Below, piece after piece: positions 5,518-8,427 of a DNA stretch of 8,427 nucleotides. This DNA comes from Pseudomonas sp. Its GTDB lineage: Bacteria; Pseudomonadota; Gammaproteobacteria; Pseudomonadales; Pseudomonadaceae. The stretch lies in assembly GCA_026398835.1 (NCBI GenBank), contig JAPLSD010000509.1:1-8427 (forward strand), in the 5' to 3' direction. Under the pieces are notes generated by a model. That model searched no databases, was not told where the DNA came from, and worked only from the letters and a program-made list of their open reading frames with translations. Both the position numbers and the translations under genes were made by a program. Position 1 is the first letter of the stretch. Each line of letters opens with the position of its first letter.

Positions 5518-7542
5518 ATGTTTGGTAAATTAAGTTGGGAAGCGGTCCCGTTCCACGAGCCGATTGTGATGGTGACCATCGCCATGATCGCGCTCGGCGG
5601 TCTGGCGGTGTTCGCTGCAATCACCTATTTCAAGAAGTGGACCTACCTGTGGTCCGAGTGGCTGACTTCCGTCGACCACAAGAAAATCGGCGTGATGTAC
5701 ATCGTCGTTGCCATGATCATGCTGCTGCGTGGTTTTGCCGACGCCGTCATGATGCGCTCCCAGCTGGCCCTGGCCACTGAGGGTTCTCCTGGCTACTTGC
5801 CGCCTGAACACTATGACCAGATCTTCACCGCTCACGGTGTGATCATGATCATCTTCATGGCGATGCCATTCTTCACCGGCCTGATGAACCTCGTCGTGCC
5901 GCTGCAGATAGGCGCACGTGACGTTGCCTACCCGTTCCTGAACTCCCTGAGCTTCTGGCTGCTGGTATCCGGCGTGGTGCTGGTGAACGTGTCCCTGGGT
6001 GTCGGCGAATTCGCCCGTACCGGTTGGGTTGCGTATCCACCGCTGTCGGAACTGGGCTACAGCCCGGGCGTTGGTGTTGATTACTACATCTGGGCCCTAC
6101 AGCTATCGGGACTGGGGACGACGCTAACGGGGGTCAACTTCCTGGCCACCGTGCTGAAAATGCGTACCCCGGGCATGAAACTGATGGACATGCCGATCTT
6201 CACCTGGACCTGCACCTGGGCCAACGTACTGATCGTCGCTTCGTTCCCGATCCTGACCGCTACTCTGGCTTTGCTGACGCTTGACCGTTACATGGATTTC
6301 CACATTTTCACCAATGAACTTGGTGGCAATCCGATGATGTACGTCAACCTGTTCTGGGCCTGGGGTCACCCTGAGGTTTACATCCTGATTCTGCCGGCGT
6401 TCGGGATCTTCTCCGAAGTCATCTCGACCTTCTCCGGCAAGCGTCTGTTCGGCCACCACTCGATGATCTACGCCAGTGGCGCGATCTCGATCCTGGGCTT
6501 CATGGTCTGGCTGCACCACTTCTTCACCATGGGGTCGGGTGCCAACGTCAACGCCTTCTTCGGCCTGGCGACGATGCTGATCTCGATTCCGACAGGGGTG
6601 AAGCTATTCAACTGGCTGTTCACCATCTACCGCGGACGTCTGCGTTTCACCAGCCAGGTGCTGTGGACCCTGGGCTTCATGGTGACCTTCGCCATCGGCG
6701 GCATGACCGGCGTACTGCTGGCCATCCCTGGGGCTGACTATGTACTGCATAACAGCCTGTTCGTGATCGCTCACTTCCACAACGTGATCATCGGCGGCGC
6801 GGTATTCGGTTACATCGCCGGTTTCAGCTTCTATTTCCCTAAAGCGTTCGGCTTCAAGCTGCACGAAGGTTGGGGCAAGGCAGCGTTCTGGTTCTGGATC
6901 TCGGGCTTCTTCGTCGCCTTCATGCCGCTCTATGTACTGGGCTTCATGGGCATGACCCGTCGTCTGAACAGCACCACCAACCCTGAGTGGACGCCTTACC
7001 TGCACGTCGCGATGGCCGGTGCGGTGTTGATCGCCATCGGTATTGCCTGCCAGCTGATCCAGATCTACGTCAGCGTGCGTGATCGCAAGCAGAACATGTG
7101 CGAAGCCGGCGACCCGTGGAATGCTCACACCCTGGAATGGTCGACTTCGTCGCCACCGCCGTTCTACAACTTCGCTGTACTGCCGAAAGCCGAAGGCATC
7201 GACCCGTTCACCGAAGCCAAGGAAAACGGTACTGCGTACAAAGCACCTGGCCGCTACCAGCCGATCCACATGCCGAACAACACCGCGACCGGTCTGGTCA
7301 TGGGTGCTCTGTTGACCGTATTTGGTTTCGCGATGATCTGGCACATCTGGTGGATGGCCATCTTCGGTCTGGCCGGTACGGTGATCTACTTCGTCATCCA
7401 CGCTGCCCGTGATGACCAGGGCTACATGGTGCCGGTTGAAACAATCGAGCGCATTGAAGCCGAGCAGCACAAGCGTCTGGTAGCGGCCAAAGCGATTCCG
7501 GCCACCGCCACCCGTGTTGAAACCTCGTTGGAACAGGCTTAA
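5518..7542 (+). CDS. cyoB: Cytochrome bo3 ubiquinol oxidase subunit I
   Basis: Catalytic subunit that reduces O2 to water and pumps protons. The 674-residue protein keeps E. coli CyoB numbering through all key sites: Arg71, Asp75, His98 and Gln101 at the quinone site; His106 and His421 for haem b; His419 for haem o3; His284, His333 and His334 for CuB; the Glu286 and cross-linked Tyr288 in GHPEVY; Asp135 of the D channel; and Lys362 of the K channel. It is a slightly long member of the family, with a charged tail after about residue 620. GAGGAG (5506-5511) overlaps the end of cyoA and the start follows its stop by 3 nt, so the two genes are probably translationally linked. Codon choice is odd at 5908-5910, 6097-6132 and 6592-6606 (see findings). 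Confidence 0.99.
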   Translation: MFGKLSWEAVPFHEPIVMVTIAMIALGGLAVFAAITYFKKWTYLWSEWLTSVDHKKIGVMYIVVAMIMLLRGFADAVMMRSQLALATEGSPGYLPPEHYDQIFTAHGVIMIIFMAMPFFTGLMNLVVPLQIGARDVAYPFLNSLSFWLLVSGVVLVNVSLGVGEFARTGWVAYPPLSELGYSPGVGVDYYIWALQLSGLGTTLTGVNFLATVLKMRTPGMKLMDMPIFTWTCTWANVLIVASFPILTATLALLTLDRYMDFHIFTNELGGNPMMYVNLFWAWGHPEVYILILPAFGIFSEVISTFSGKRLFGHHSMIYASGAISILGFMVWLHHFFTMGSGANVNAFFGLATMLISIPTGVKLFNWLFTIYRGRLRFTSQVLWTLGFMVTFAIGGMTGVLLAIPGADYVLHNSLFVIAHFHNVIIGGAVFGYIAGFSFYFPKAFGFKLHEGWGKAAFWFWISGFFVAFMPLYVLGFMGMTRRLNSTTNPEWTPYLHVAMAGAVLIAIGIACQLIQIYVSVRDRKQNMCEAGDPWNAHTLEWSTSSPPPFYNFAVLPKAEGIDPFTEAKENGTAYKAPGRYQPIHMPNNTATGLVMGALLTVFGFAMIWHIWWMAIFGLAGTVIYFVIHAARDDQGYMVPVETIERIEAEQHKRLVAAKAIPATATRVETSLEQA

Positions 7543-7545
7543 ACC

Positions 7546-8172
7546 ATGTCGAACTTAGTGACCAATGCTGGACACGCCCATGGTCATGACCATGGGCATG
7601 ATGACCATCACCACGACTCGGGCGAGATGACCGTATTCGGTTTCTGGCTCTACCTGATGACCGACTGCATTCTGTTTGCGTCGATCTTCGCGGTGTACGC
7701 GGTACTGGTAAATAACGTAGCCGGTGGCCCGTCGGGCCACGACATCTTCGAACTGCCGTACGTGCTGGGTGAAACCGCCTGCCTGTTGCTCAGCTCGATC
7801 ACCTACGGCTTCGCCATGCTGGCGTTGTTCAAGGGCAAGAAGACTCAAGTGCTGGGCTGGTTGGCGATTACCTTCCTGTTCGGTCTGGGCTTCATCGGCA
7901 TGGAGATCAACGAGTTCCACAAGCTGATCTCCGAAGGCTTCGGTCCTAACCGCAGCGGCTTCCTGTCCGGGTTCTTCACCCTGGTCGGGACCCACGGTCT
8001 GCACGTGACCAGCGGTCTGATCTGGATGGCGATCATGATGTATCAGGTCAACAAACATGGCCTGACGTCGACCAACAAAACCCGTTTGAGCTGCCTGAGC
8101 CTGTTCTGGCACTTCCTGGACGTTGTGTGGATCTGCGTCTTCACCGTTGTTTACCTGATGGGGACTCTGTAA
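7546..8172 (+). CDS. cyoC: Cytochrome bo3 ubiquinol oxidase subunit III
   Basis: Membrane subunit III of the bo3 oxidase, with 208 residues (204 in E. coli) and five predicted helices. It stabilises subunit I and is not catalytic. Strongly conserved stretches include [14 protein letters not shown] near the start, [11 protein letters not shown] in the middle, and [15 protein letters not shown] and [15 protein letters not shown] towards the end. The cytoplasmic N-terminus is His-rich (His at 10, 12, 14, 16, 18 and 21-23). The start lies 3 nt after the cyoB stop with only a weak ribosome site (AGG within cyoB), so it probably depends on translation of cyoB. A 22-bp perfect palindrome lies just inside the gene at 7576-7597. 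Confidence 0.98.
   Translation: MSNLVTNAGHAHGHDHGHDDHHHDSGEMTVFGFWLYLMTDCILFASIFAVYAVLVNNVAGGPSGHDIFELPYVLGETACLLLSSITYGFAMLALFKGKKTQVLGWLAITFLFGLGFIGMEINEFHKLISEGFGPNRSGFLSGFFTLVGTHGLHVTSGLIWMAIMMYQVNKHGLTSTNKTRLSCLSLFWHFLDVVWICVFTVVYLMGTL
7576..7597. repeat. 22-bp perfect palindrome inside the start of cyoC
   Basis: The sequence is identical to its own reverse complement, centred between 7586 and 7587 on TCATGA and including two CCATGG words. It encodes part of the His-rich N-terminus, starting 30 nt after the cyoC ATG. In mRNA it could form a 9-bp stem with a 4-nt loop. Part of the symmetry follows from alternating His/Gly/Asp codons, but the exact 22-bp match goes beyond what the protein requires. 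Confidence 0.75.
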
Positions 8173-8427
8173 ATGGCTAATGCAGCTCACTCACACAATG
8201 GCCACGATAGCCACGACGCCGGCCACGGCAGCGTCAAGTCCTACGCCATCGGCTTCATTCTGTCGGTGATCCTGACTGTCATTCCATTCGGCCTGGTGAT
8301 GTACCCGTCCCTGCCGAAAGCCTTGACCCTGTGGATCGTGCTGGCCTTCGCTGTGATCCAGGTGCTTGTTCACCTGGTTTACTTCCTCCACCTGGACCGT
8401 TCCAGCGCCCAGCGTAACAACGTGGTC
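8173..8427 (+). CDS. cyoD: Cytochrome bo3 ubiquinol oxidase subunit IV, 3' end beyond window
   Basis: Small membrane subunit IV, needed for assembly or stability of the CuB site in the E. coli enzyme. The first 85 residues are present and the gene runs off the right edge; E. coli CyoD has 109, so about 25 residues are missing. The N-terminus is again His-rich (His 6, 8, 11, 14 and 18), followed by GSVKSYAIGFILSVILTVIPF (helix 1, written here within the family's GSVK-to-IPF stretch) and a second helix ending QVLVHLVYFLHLD, both typical of CyoD. ATG 8173 directly abuts the cyoC stop (TAAATG). TGGGGA (8159-8164) is a fair ribosome site. cyoE (haem O synthase) would be expected next. Confidence 0.96.
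   Translation, partial: MANAAHSHNGHDSHDAGHGSVKSYAIGFILSVILTVIPFGLVMYPSLPKALTLWIVLAFAVIQVLVHLVYFLHLDRSSAQRNNVV

Noticed and set aside
6604..7470. Minus-strand frame opposite cyoB
   Set aside because: Mirror of cyoB codon bias; no domain and no ribosome site.
7555..8190. Minus-strand frame opposite cyoC
   Set aside because: Antisense to cyoC, Gln/Glu/His-rich from GC-skewed codons, not protein-like.

Overview
The window reads as chromosomal DNA of a Pseudomonas species, most likely of the P. fluorescens group. The reasons are the gene order (norR-like regulator, flavohaemoglobin gene, dsbB, then the cyo operon), the GC-rich third codon positions, and copies of the GTTCCCACGC palindromic repeat that is common in this genus. 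No mobile element, CRISPR array, tRNA or rRNA was seen.

Layout. Positions 1-275 hold no convincing gene. They contain a pair of inverted 51-bp palindromic repeats (149-259) just past the end of norR. norR (276-1703, minus) and hmp (1860-3041, plus) are divergent across a 156-bp control region. That region shows a full sigma-54 layout: two GT-N7-AC NorR-type sites inside a larger inverted repeat, a consensus IHF site, and a -24/-12 promoter for hmp. A 15-bp hairpin of the same repeat family follows hmp. dsbB (3243-3752) is a single gene closed by a strong hairpin terminator. A gene-free stretch of about 740 bp (3823-4569) follows, rich in short inverted and direct repeats and presumably holding the cyo promoter. 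The cytochrome bo3 quinol oxidase operon cyoA-cyoB-cyoC-cyoD then runs tightly packed to the right edge, where cyoD is cut.

How the genes fit together. Hmp converts nitric oxide to nitrate using O2 and NADH, and NorR is the NO-responsive activator expected to switch it on. Cytochrome bo3 is an aerobic terminal oxidase of a type inhibited by NO, so the neighbourhood joins NO defence with an NO-sensitive respiratory enzyme. DsbB passes electrons from disulfide formation to quinone, the same pool Cyo oxidises.

The most notable observation is that the NorR reading frame, though open end to end, lacks about 43 residues in the middle of its AAA+ domain. The missing part is where the family carries the GAFTGA sigma-54 contact loop and the Walker B motif. 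The NO-sensing residues, Walker A, the C-terminal part of the AAA+ domain and the DNA-binding domain remain. As written, this regulator should bind DNA and sense NO but should not activate the otherwise intact hmp promoter.
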